From positions 1 to 21,174 of the forward strand of contig CAYJMF010000081.1 of NCBI GenBank assembly GCA_964370855.1: DNA of 21,174 nt, written 5' to 3'. The position numbers and the translations under genes were made by a program. Positions 14,670-21,174 of the stretch are shown here, piece by piece (positions within the stretch are counted from its first letter, which is position 1; the number at the start of each line of letters is the position of its first letter). Origin of the DNA: JAKLKS01 sp964370855 (GTDB lineage: Bacteria; Planctomycetota; JAJSAM01; JAKLKS01). The notes beneath the pieces were generated by a model. The model saw only the letters and a list, made by a program, of their open reading frames with translations. It did no database searches and was not told the origin of the DNA.

Positions 14670-14940
14670 AAGGTCGTGCGCCTCCCGTCGACGCCGCGGA
14701 CGACGATCGCTTCGGGCGGGCTGCTCGGGCCACGCGGACCCACACACACGACGGGTGACCGCTTAGGGCTGCTTCCTTCCGGACCTGACCCGGTTCACGT
14801 CCCGCCGTTGCATGGGACATGGCCGTCAACGCGACTCGCCCATCCACGACCGCCGGACGCGAGCGCCTCTGCTCGGCATCACCCCCGCTGAAGCGGATTG
14901 CGGGTACAGGGCACCGCTAGTTCCCCGGCTGCACGACCTT
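14670..14940 (-). ncRNA. ffs: Signal recognition particle RNA, large type
   Basis: About 271 nt. The S-domain helix 8 core GTCCGGAAGGAAGCAGCC is recognisable near 14785-14768. The 5' part contains CTAGCGGTGCCCTGTACCCG and GCAATCCGCT, typical of the Alu domain of large bacterial SRP RNAs (absent from the roughly 110-nt 4.5S type). The ends are defined by a perfect 10-bp closing helix, AAGGTCGTGC (14940-14931) with GCACGACCTT (14679-14670). The 3' side runs into TTTT, as in an intrinsic terminator. It lies between tRNA-Ser and dnaX, a common location. The RNA binds Ffh and targets membrane proteins during translation; the Alu domain is associated with elongation arrest. Confidence 0.9.
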
Positions 14941-14941
14941 T

Positions 14942-14961
14942 CCGGCGGCGTCCGCCGCCGG
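14942..14961. repeat. Perfect GC palindrome just upstream of ffs
   Basis: CCGGCGGCG and CGCCGCCGG form a 9-bp inverted repeat with a 2-bp centre, ending one base before the mapped SRP RNA 5' end and 64 bp after the tRNA-Ser gene. It could be a processing or termination hairpin between the two RNAs; no U-tract follows. The rest of the 84-bp gap shows nothing else clear. Confidence 0.4.
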
Positions 14962-15025
14962 TGAAGGGATGCATCCTACGGGCTCCCGCCGAAACCTCCG
15001 CGGTATTCGCCCCGGGGGGGACCCG

Positions 15026-15115
15026 TGGCGGAGAGGGGGGGATTTGAACCCCCGGATGGCTTTCACCATCACGCGCTTTCCAAGCGCGCCCATTCGGCCG
15101 CTCTGGAACCTCTCC
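15026..15115 (-). tRNA. tRNA-Ser (anticodon GGA)
   Basis: A 90-nt class II tRNA with the acceptor stem GGAGAGG/CCTCTCC, discriminator G and an encoded CCA (15028-15026). The anticodon loop TTGGAAA carries GGA (15081-15079), which reads UCC and UCU. The long variable arm (GTGATGGTGAAAGCCATC region) and the T-loop GTTCAAATC are typical of serine tRNAs. It lies upstream of ffs on the same strand. Confidence 0.96.
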
Positions 15116-15133
15116 GCGGGCGGGAGAGAATAG

Positions 15134-15242
15134 AGGCAGGGACGTTCCTGACTAAGTAACTAACTCGGGGGAGACAGCCTTCCGCCCTTGCTGTAGCGGT
15201 TCCTCCCCCGAGTTAGTTACTTAGTTAGGAACGTCCCTGCCT
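15134..15242. mobile_element. Long near-perfect inverted repeat, MITE-like hairpin
   Basis: The arms 15134-15173 and 15203-15242 are 40 bp each and complementary at 39 positions. The one exception (15150 against 15226) becomes a G-U pair in plus-strand RNA. The 29-nt centre holds a nested ACAGC/GCTGT hairpin (15174-15178, 15190-15194). The arms contain a four-base-like periodic segment (CTAAGTAACTAACT) far richer in A/T than the surroundings. There is no coding capacity. It begins 18 bp past the tRNA-Ser gene and ends 10 bp before the stop of the trans-sulfuration gene. A miniature non-autonomous element or REP/RAYT-type palindrome fits best; it may also act as a transcription terminator for the adjacent gene. 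Confidence 0.65.
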
Positions 15243-15252
15243 TTCCCCGCCT

Positions 15253-16572
15253 TCATTCAAGGGCGCGGCGGATGTCGTCGAGGAGGTCCCGCCAGTCCTC
15301 CACGCCCACGGAGATGCGCACGAGGTCCGGGGTGACGCCGGCGGCGGCGAGGTCCGCCGGGGACATCTCCGAGTGGGTGGTGGAGGCGGGGTGGCAGCAG
15401 AGGGACTCCACGCTCCCGAGGCTCACGGCGTTCTTCACGATCTCCAGGCGGCGGATGAAGTCGAAGGCTGCCGCCTTCCCCCCCCGCAGCTCCATGGCGA
15501 AGATGGCCCCGGGGAAGGAGCACTGCGCCCGGTAGATGCGGCGCTGCTCGCGGTCCTCGATGCAGGTCGGGTAGTGGAGGCGCAGGATGCGGCGGTGGCC
15601 CTTGAGGCCCGCCACGATGCGCTCGGCGTTCTTGCTCTGGCGGTTCATGCGCAGGGCGACGGTCGCGATGCGGCCGTCGAGGAGCCAGCACTCGTCGGGC
15701 TGCAGGATGGTGCCGAGGATGGCCCGCAGTCCGCGGAAGCGCTGCACCAGCTCCGGGTCCCGGCCGAGGATGACGCCGCCGAGCATGTCGCTGTGCCCTG
15801 CGAGGTACTTGGTGGCGGAGTAGACGGAGAGGTCGGCGCCGAGCACCAGGGGGTGCTGGAAGACGGGCCCCATGAAGGTGTTGTCCACGGCCACGGGGGG
15901 GCGCTCCGGGCGGGCCCGCGCGGCGGCGGCGGCGGCGGCGATGTCCGTCATCACGAGGGTCGGGTTCGCGGGGGATTCCACGAGGACGAGGCGGAGGCTC
16001 CGCGCGGAGGCGATGGCCGCGGACAGGGCGCGGACGTCCCCCGCGGGCACGGGCACGGCGTGGATCCCGAGGGGCACCAGGAGCTCCTGGATCATGTGGT
16101 GGGTGCCGCCGTAGACGGGCTCCGTGAAGACGAGGGAATCCCCGGGCCTGAGAAGGGTCAGGAACATGGTGGCGATGGCGGCGAGGCCGGCGTTGAAGAC
16201 GGCGGCGGCCTTCGCCTCTGGCTCCAGGGGCAGGAGCTGGTCCTCCAGGATCTCCGCGTTGGGGTGGGAGAGGCGGGAGTAGATGAGGTCCACGTTCTCG
16301 CCGACCTCCGCCCGCACCTTCCCGAGGGCCACGGCGAAGGCCCGCTCCGCGGACTCCGGGGTGCGGAAGACGAAGGTGGAGGAGCGGAAGACCGCGGGCC
16401 GCGCGGAACCCACGGAGAGGGTCGGGTCGAACCCCCGGGTGAGGACCGCGGTGTCGGGACGGACGATGTAGGAGGGCTTCGGCGGCTTCGGGACCCTCCT
16501 CCGCGGGCGGCGGGCTCCGACGTCGCCCTTCGCGGTCGCGGCGGCCTTCGCTTTCCTGCGGGCCACGGGCAC
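15253..16572 (-). CDS. PLP-dependent trans-sulfuration enzyme (Cys/Met metabolism family)
   Basis: Fold-type I PLP enzyme of the cystathionine gamma-synthase/methionine gamma-lyase family, acting on sulfur amino acids. It is 439 residues long. The PLP Schiff-base lysine is Lys255 in YSATKYLAGHSD. AVDNTF (228-233) has the Asp that contacts the pyridine nitrogen. DLIYSRLSHPNAEILE (95-110) replaces the usual YSR..NPT motif. SLGSVESLCCHPASTTH is the C-terminal substrate-site block. The first 40 residues are a Lys/Arg/Pro-rich extension. GTG 16572 is taken as start, but GTG 16566 sits better behind GGGAGGTG. Which reaction it performs (gamma-synthase, gamma-lyase, beta-lyase or sulfhydrylase) cannot be told from motifs. 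It stands alone, divergent from the kinase gene, with the long hairpin just downstream. Confidence 0.85.
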   Translation of the reverse strand: MPVARRKAKAAATAKGDVGARRPRRRVPKPPKPSYIVRPDTAVLTRGFDPTLSVGSARPAVFRSSTFVFRTPESAERAFAVALGKVRAEVGENVDLIYSRLSHPNAEILEDQLLPLEPEAKAAAVFNAGLAAIATMFLTLLRPGDSLVFTEPVYGGTHHMIQELLVPLGIHAVPVPAGDVRALSAAIASARSLRLVLVESPANPTLVMTDIAAAAAAARARPERPPVAVDNTFMGPVFQHPLVLGADLSVYSATKYLAGHSDMLGGVILGRDPELVQRFRGLRAILGTILQPDECWLLDGRIATVALRMNRQSKNAERIVAGLKGHRRILRLHYPTCIEDREQRRIYRAQCSFPGAIFAMELRGGKAAAFDFIRRLEIVKNAVSLGSVESLCCHPASTTHSEMSPADLAAAGVTPDLVRISVGVEDWRDLLDDIRRALE

Positions 16573-16770
16573 CTCCCTCCCGGGACGGCGGCAGGTCCTC
16601 GATGCGCGCCCGACCCGGGAATGGCGATCCTACGCTCCCGCGCCTCCCCCGGCTCCCCCGCCCGCGGAGCGGTCCGTGACCGCCGTTGCGCCCGCCGCCG
16701 CCCCGCCGCCGAAGGAATGGCGGCTCCGGACCCCCCGGGGTACCCTGTGCCCGCAGGGGGAACAGCCACC
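16573..16770. other. Divergent intergenic region between PLP enzyme and kinase genes
   Basis: This 198-bp non-coding gap must hold both promoters. TAGGAT on the minus strand (about 16628-16633) and TACCCT on the plus strand (16741-16746) are possible -10 elements, but neither has a recognisable -35 partner. The kinase ribosome binding site AGGGGGA is at 16755-16761. I see no operator or riboswitch. Confidence 0.4.
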
Positions 16771-18912
16771 ATGTCCACGGAAAAGGGCCGGAAGTCCCCG
16801 CCCCGGGGGGAGGAATCCCCCGAGAGGCGCCGGAAGGGGGATTCCGAGGCCGAGGAGGCGCGGCGGATCCTCGGCATCGTCGAGTCCCTCAACTCCGTCC
16901 TCGACACGGAGGCCCTCCTCGACCTCCTTGCGGAGCAGGCGGCGCGCGTCGCGGGCTACTCGGCGGGACTCCTCTCCCTGGCCCTCCCCGAGGGGGCCAT
17001 GGTGGGCACGTGGAACCTCCCCGAGGAGGACCGGGTCCGCTTCAAGCGCAGGGCCACGCGCACGGCCATCGACTACCGCGTCGACAAGCGGCGCCGCATC
17101 CGGGCCCACTGCTACCCGGGCACGGGCATCGCCTTCGTCCCCCACGGCGTGGACCTCGACCGCGCCCCCCTCTCCGACGAGTACTTCCACCTCCCCCGGA
17201 ACCGGGGGACGTGGGACCCGAGGGACCGCCTCTTCATCCTCGTGACGGGTTCCGGGGGGCGGGAGATCGGCGTCTTCTCCCTGGACTTCCCGGAGGACGG
17301 GAACGCCCCCTCCCCGGACCGCCTCGATCGCATCCGCCTCGCCGAGCGCCTCCTCGCCATCGGCGGGATCCTCGTGCAGGAGCGCCTCCTCGAGCGCTCC
17401 CTCCGCCGCAGCGAGGAGGAGATGCGCGCCCTCGTCGGGGACGCCCCCGTGGGCATCTACCGCCGCCACGTGGAGGGCCCCCTCCTCGACGTGAACGCGC
17501 GGCTCGCGGAGATCCTCGGCTACGAGGGGCCCGCCGGGGTCCTGGCCGACGCGGGGGCCGCGGCGCGCCTGGAGCCCCCGGGCATCGCCGCCGCCCTCTC
17601 GGCCCTCGCCGACGGGGAGGAGACCCACCCGCGGGAGTTCGAGGCGGAGCGGAGGGACGGCAGGCGGGTGCGCCTGCGCGTCTCGGCGCGGCGCCTGCCG
17701 GGCCGGGAGCACCTCCTCGGGATCGTCGAGGACGTCACCGCCGAGACGGACCTCGCCGACCACCTGCAGAAGGCCCGGCGGCTCGAGGCCGTGGGCACGC
17801 TGGCCTCGGGCATCGCCCACGACTTCAACAACCTCCTCTGCAGCGTCCTCGGGTACGCCTCCCTCCTCCGGACCCGGGGGGGGCTCGACCCCAAGGCCGC
17901 GGAGGCCGCCCGGCGCATCGAGGAGGCGGCGGAGCGGGGCGCGGACCTCACGCGACGCCTCCTCGGCATCGCCCGGGAGGCCCCCGGCGAGACGGCCCCG
18001 GTGGACATCGCGGCGGTGCTCGCCGACTGCACACGCCTGGCGCGGGAGACCTTCGACCGCCGCGTCGAGATCGTGCTCGACGCGGCACCGGGGCTGCCCC
18101 GCGTGATGGGCCGGGCCTCGGACCTCCACCAGGCCGTGCTCAACCTCTGCATCAACGCGAGGGACGCCATGCCCGGGGGCGGGGTGCTGCGGCTCTCCGC
18201 CCGGGAGGACGCCGCGGGGCCGGCGCGCCCCCAGGAGGGGGAGCCGCCGCCGTCCTGGGTCCTGGTCGAGGTCGCCGACGGGGGCGAGGGCATGGAGCCC
18301 GAGGTCCTCTCCCGGATCTTCGAGCCCTTCTTCACCACCAAGGAGCGGGGCAAGGGCACGGGCCTCGGCCTCTTCATGGTGTTCCAGGGGATCCAGGCCC
18401 ACGGGGGCGTCGTGGAGGTGGAGTCGAACCCCGGACGGGGGACGGTGTTCCGCATCTTCCTCCCGGCGGCCCGGGGCGCCCACGAGGCGCCCGCCGCCCC
18501 GGAGGAGGCGGCGGCGGCCCGCGGGCCCGGCCCCGCGCGGATCCTCTTCGTGGAGGACGAACCCCTCATCCTCGACCTCGCCGCCACCTTCCTGCGGCGG
18601 GAGGGCCACCTCGTGGTGCCCGCCATGGACGGCGTCGCGGCCATGGCCGCCCTGGAGGAGCCCGGGGCCTCCTTCGACCTCGTGGTCCTCGACCTCGTCC
18701 TCCCACGGGCCGGCGGCGCCGACGTCTTCCGGCGGCTGCGCGCCCTCTTCCCCGAACTCCCCGTCCTCCTCAGCAGCGGAAACGTGGAGGAGGGGCTCCT
18801 CGACCCGGATCTCCGCGCCGGGGTGGCCGGAGTCCTCGCGAAGCCCTACCGGCCCCTCGACCTGGTGGCGGCCGTGGCGAAGGTCCTGGAGGTGGGAAGG
18901 GCCCGGCGGTGA
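16771..18912 (+). CDS. Soluble hybrid sensor histidine kinase (GAF-PAS-HK-REC)
   Basis: A 713-residue cytoplasmic hybrid kinase with no signal peptide or membrane helix. A charged N-terminus is followed by a GAF-like sensor domain (about 30-205) and a PAS domain (about 215-330). The HisKA dimerisation domain has phospho-acceptor His350 in SGIAHDFNNLL. The ATPase domain has an N box NLCINARDAM (458-467), G1 DGGEGM (503-508), F box FEPFFTTK (517-524) and G2 GKGTGLGL (527-534). The C-terminal receiver domain has acidic pair Glu595/Asp596, phospho-acceptor Asp641, and Lys691. There is no DNA-binding output domain, so a separate phosphotransfer or response regulator protein is expected elsewhere. 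ATG 16771 is preceded by AGGGGGA. The gene end overlaps the HAD gene start (GTGA). The GAF ligand is unknown. Confidence 0.92.
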   Translation: MSTEKGRKSPPRGEESPERRRKGDSEAEEARRILGIVESLNSVLDTEALLDLLAEQAARVAGYSAGLLSLALPEGAMVGTWNLPEEDRVRFKRRATRTAIDYRVDKRRRIRAHCYPGTGIAFVPHGVDLDRAPLSDEYFHLPRNRGTWDPRDRLFILVTGSGGREIGVFSLDFPEDGNAPSPDRLDRIRLAERLLAIGGILVQERLLERSLRRSEEEMRALVGDAPVGIYRRHVEGPLLDVNARLAEILGYEGPAGVLADAGAAARLEPPGIAAALSALADGEETHPREFEAERRDGRRVRLRVSARRLPGREHLLGIVEDVTAETDLADHLQKARRLEAVGTLASGIAHDFNNLLCSVLGYASLLRTRGGLDPKAAEAARRIEEAAERGADLTRRLLGIAREAPGETAPVDIAAVLADCTRLARETFDRRVEIVLDAAPGLPRVMGRASDLHQAVLNLCINARDAMPGGGVLRLSAREDAAGPARPQEGEPPPSWVLVEVADGGEGMEPEVLSRIFEPFFTTKERGKGTGLGLFMVFQGIQAHGGVVEVESNPGRGTVFRIFLPAARGAHEAPAAPEEAAAARGPGPARILFVEDEPLILDLAATFLRREGHLVVPAMDGVAAMAALEEPGASFDLVVLDLVLPRAGGADVFRRLRALFPELPVLLSSGNVEEGLLDPDLRAGVAGVLAKPYRPLDLVAAVAKVLEVGRARR

Positions 18913-19619
18913 AGGGCCCTCCCCCCCTCGCGACCCTCTTCCTCGACGCCGGCGGCGTCCTCGTGGACCCGGACTGGGAGCGGGTGTCGCGGATCCTCGC
19001 CGGGAGGGGCATCGCCGCCGACCCCGCCCGCCTCGCCGCCGTCGAGCCCGCCGCCAAGAGGGAGCTCGACGTCGCGCCGACGGTCCTCTCCACGGACGAT
19101 CGCCGCCGCGGCGGGATGTACTTCCGCTCCGTGCTCCGCCTGGCGGGCCTCGACCTGCCCGCGGATCTCCTGGAGGCCGCCGACGGGGTCCTGCGGGAGG
19201 CCCACGCCGCCTCCAACCTCTGGAGCGTGGTGCCGCCCGGCGTCCCCGCGGCGCTGGCGGCGCTGCGCGCCGCGGGGCTCCGGCTCGTGGTGGTCTCCAA
19301 CGCCGACGGCTCCATCGAGTCCCTCTTCCGCCGCGTGGGCCTCGGCGGGTCCTTCGACGCCGTCGTCGATTCCGGCCGCCTCGGCATCGAGAAGCCCGAC
19401 CCCCGCATCTTCGAGGAGGCCCTCCGCGTCTCCGGGGCCGACCGCGCCGCGACGCTGCACGCCGGGGACTTCTACGAGATCGACGTCGTCGGCGCCCGGG
19501 CCGCGGGTCTGCGCGCCGTCCTCGTGGACCCCGCCGGCGTGAACGGGGACAGGGACTGCCGCCGGGTCCCCTCCCTCGCCGTGCTGGCCGCGGAGATCCT
19601 CGCCGACCGCCGGGGTTGA
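18909..19619 (+). CDS. HAD-superfamily hydrolase
   Basis: A 236-residue haloacid dehalogenase-like protein of subfamily IA. Motif I is LFLDAGGVLVDPDW, with nucleophile Asp13. Motif II is VVVSNADGS, motif III has the Lys of GIEKPDPRIF, and motif IV is HAGDFYEIDVVGA. A helical cap lies between motifs I and II. The position two residues after the nucleophile is Gly15 instead of the general-acid Asp of most HAD phosphatases. Phosphatase activity is therefore not assured, and the substrate cannot be named. GTG 18909 overlaps the kinase TGA (GTGA), with GGAAGGG upstream, so the two are co-translated. It converges with the MgtC-like gene, leaving 18 bp between the stops. Confidence 0.85.
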   Translation: MKGPPPLATLFLDAGGVLVDPDWERVSRILAGRGIAADPARLAAVEPAAKRELDVAPTVLSTDDRRRGGMYFRSVLRLAGLDLPADLLEAADGVLREAHAASNLWSVVPPGVPAALAALRAAGLRLVVVSNADGSIESLFRRVGLGGSFDAVVDSGRLGIEKPDPRIFEEALRVSGADRAATLHAGDFYEIDVVGARAAGLRAVLVDPAGVNGDRDCRRVPSLAVLAAEILADRRG

Positions 19620-19637
19620 GGCCCGCGGCCCTCCGCG

Positions 19638-20993
19638 TCAGGCCATGATCCAGGCCGCCGCCCCCGCGCCGATGAGGGCCAGGGCCCCGAAGGCGGGGAC
19701 CGTGTAGCGCCTCAGCTCCGGCGCCCCCATGGCGACGGTCATGCCCCCCTTGACGACGGTGTTGGCCACCATGGCGAGGAGGATGCCCGCGGAGGCGGTG
19801 GCGAGGAAGGGGACGGCGGCGGGGTTCCCCCCGGAGGCGTCGAGGAGGTCCTTCCCCTGGTTGGCCGCCTGCACCGCGAGTCCGTCGGCGTCGGCCATGC
19901 CGGCGATGCCGCTGACGAGGAGGAACCCGCCGTCCCCGAAGAGGGCCTTGGCGGCGCGGCTCGCGAAGCCGATGGACGCGAGCACGATGCCGAACTTCAC
20001 CGCGGATCCGAGCTCGAAGGGGTTCTTGAGGGCCACCCCCTCCCCGCCGCCCTCGCTCGTCTCCCCGTGGAAGTGGAGCACGAGGCTCGCCGCCACGCCG
20101 ACGGCGGTGAGGATCGCCACGGGCTTCCAGAGCATCGCGAGGAGCGGCGGGCAGGCCACGGCTGCGTAGAAGAGCGTCCGCGGGAACATGATGGTGGAGG
20201 CGATGACGATGGCGCTGGCGAAGGAGCGGGAGAGCCGCGGCTCCTCCCGGCTCTTCCTCGAGAAGGCCATGGCCACGGCGGTGCTGGAGGCGAGGCCGCC
20301 GAAGAGCCCCGTGATCCCGATGCCCTTCCTCGCGCCGAGGGCCTTCACGGCCACGTAGCCGGCGAAGGAGATGGAGGCGATGAGGACCACGTACTTCCAC
20401 GTCTTGTAGGGGTTGAAGGCGCCGTAGGGGCCGTAGTCCCCCGTGGGCAGCAGCGGCAGTACGACCAGGGTGACGATGGCCAGCTTCAGCACCGCGTAGA
20501 CGTCGTCCCGGTCGATCTTCTCGACGAACCCGTGGAGCGCCTCCCGCATGGACAGGAGCGCCGTCGCGGTCACTGCCACGGCGGAGGCGAAGCGCTCCTC
20601 CCCCCAGAAGCAGAGGGCGCCGAGGAAGTAGACCGTGAGGGCGGCGATCTCCGTCGTCGCCCCCTTGTCCTCCCCCATGGAGGTGATGACGTAGGTGGCG
20701 AGGATGAGGCCGCCGAAGGCGAGGGAGATCACCGCGAAGATGAGGCTGTCGCCCCCCCGGTCCGCGAGGAAGGCCCCGAGGAACCCGAGCATCCCGATGA
20801 GCGGGAAGGTGCGGACCCCGGCGAAGAGCTGCTCCTTCTCCGTGTGGGAGTACTCCCGCTCGGCGCCGACGAGGAGGCCGAGCAGCATGGCGATGGCCCC
20901 GCGCTGCGCCAGGCCGACGAAGGCGCCGGACACGTCCGCGGCGGGCGCCGTCTCCTCCGCGGCGAGGAGGAGGAGCGCGGAGGAGAAGTCCAT
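19638..20993 (-). CDS. MgtC/SapB family membrane protein with DUF4010 domain
   Basis: A 451-residue polytopic inner-membrane protein. The N-terminal half (about 30-175) is MgtC/SapB-like: LGLLVGAEREYSH, FAGVRTFPLIGMLGFLGAFL and SMREALHGFVEKI. The C-terminal half (about 180-451) is the hydrophobic DUF4010 domain, with GITGLFGGLASSTAVAMAFS and a closing transmembrane helix. MgtC proteins are linked to magnesium limitation, acid tolerance and control of F-type ATPase; the function of the MgtC-DUF4010 fusion is not established, and transport is only an inference. ATG 20993 has GGGAGG eight bases upstream and a good promoter candidate at 21023-21052. It is a single-gene unit convergent with the HAD gene. 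Confidence 0.88.
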   Translation of the reverse strand: MDFSSALLLLAAEETAPAADVSGAFVGLAQRGAIAMLLGLLVGAEREYSHTEKEQLFAGVRTFPLIGMLGFLGAFLADRGGDSLIFAVISLAFGGLILATYVITSMGEDKGATTEIAALTVYFLGALCFWGEERFASAVAVTATALLSMREALHGFVEKIDRDDVYAVLKLAIVTLVVLPLLPTGDYGPYGAFNPYKTWKYVVLIASISFAGYVAVKALGARKGIGITGLFGGLASSTAVAMAFSRKSREEPRLSRSFASAIVIASTIMFPRTLFYAAVACPPLLAMLWKPVAILTAVGVAASLVLHFHGETSEGGGEGVALKNPFELGSAVKFGIVLASIGFASRAAKALFGDGGFLLVSGIAGMADADGLAVQAANQGKDLLDASGGNPAAVPFLATASAGILLAMVANTVVKGGMTVAMGAPELRRYTVPAFGALALIGAGAAAWIMA

Positions 20994-21022
20994 GCCCTGT
21001 CCCTCCCGACCTTCGGGGGACC

Positions 21023-21052
21023 AGCCTAGCCCCGGGGCGGGAGCGGCGTCAA
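21023..21052 (-). promoter_or_regulatory. Candidate sigma-70-type promoter of the MgtC-like gene
   Basis: The minus strand has TTGACG (21052-21047), 18 bp, TAGGCT (21028-21023). A start near 21016 would give a leader of about 23 nt to ATG 20993. The remaining sequence to the window end (21053-21174) is GC-rich and non-coding, with several G and C runs and nothing else recognised. Confidence 0.5.
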
Positions 21053-21174
21053 CGAGCGGAGGGGATGCATGTCACGGCGGGGAACCCGGGGGGATCGGGG
21101 GGATTCCCGCCCGGGCGTGGGGCGCCCAACCGCGCGCGGGGGCCCCGCCCCGGGGGGGCCGCCCGACGCGGGGG

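Noticed and set aside
13282..14847. 521-residue alternative frame across dnaX
   Set aside because: Arg/Pro/Gly-rich shadow; only its last part could be translated after a slip at the G17 run, which is covered in the dnaX finding.
16630..20400. 1256-residue minus-strand open frame
   Set aside because: Runs opposite the kinase and HAD genes and through part of the MgtC-like gene in another frame; Arg/Gly/Pro-rich with no family motifs.

Overview
This is a very GC-rich (roughly 70%) bacterial chromosomal stretch. Genes are tightly packed, many starts are GTG or TTG, and Shine-Dalgarno sequences are good. A secretin-based type IV pilus assembly operon and a regulatory PTS beside rpoN indicate a two-membrane (Gram-negative type) bacterium. 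The gene set and order suggest Planctomycetota or a neighbouring phylum, but that is an inference without phylogeny. Both window ends run into G/C homopolymer-rich sequence, so it may be a whole contig.

Layout. (1) 1-5530, minus strand: pilM-pilN-pilO/P-pilQ, the inner-membrane alignment complex and outer-membrane secretin of a type IV pilus or type II secretion-like machine. PilO and PilP appear fused in one 532-residue protein. (2) 5768-11559, minus strand: rpoN-truA-hpf-ptsN-ptsH-ptsI, a run with overlapping or nearly touching stops and starts. It encodes sigma-54, a tRNA pseudouridine synthase, a ribosome hibernation factor and a permease-less phosphotransfer chain (EI, HPr, EIIA-Ntr). 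A possible sigma-54 promoter precedes rpoN. (3) 11640-14627, minus strand: dnaX-ybaB-recR, the classic clamp-loader/recombination cluster. dnaX is split by an in-frame TAG just after a 17-G run. (4) 14670-15115, minus strand: a large-type SRP RNA gene and tRNA-Ser(GGA). (5) 15134-15242: an almost perfect 40-bp inverted repeat, like a miniature mobile element. (6) 15253-16572, minus strand: a PLP-dependent trans-sulfuration enzyme, divergent from (7) 16771-19619, plus strand: a soluble GAF-PAS hybrid histidine kinase overlapping a HAD-family hydrolase. (8) 19638-20993, minus strand: an MgtC/DUF4010 membrane protein, convergent with the HAD gene.

Most of the window is conserved housekeeping and regulatory content. 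No CRISPR array, phage, toxin-antitoxin or secondary-metabolite locus was seen. The least ordinary points are the interrupted dnaX with its poly-G tracts, the PilO-PilP fusion, the possible sigma-54 autoregulation of rpoN, the repeat-built tail of TruA, and the long hairpin at 15134-15242. Very long antisense open frames, a by-product of the GC content, were ignored.
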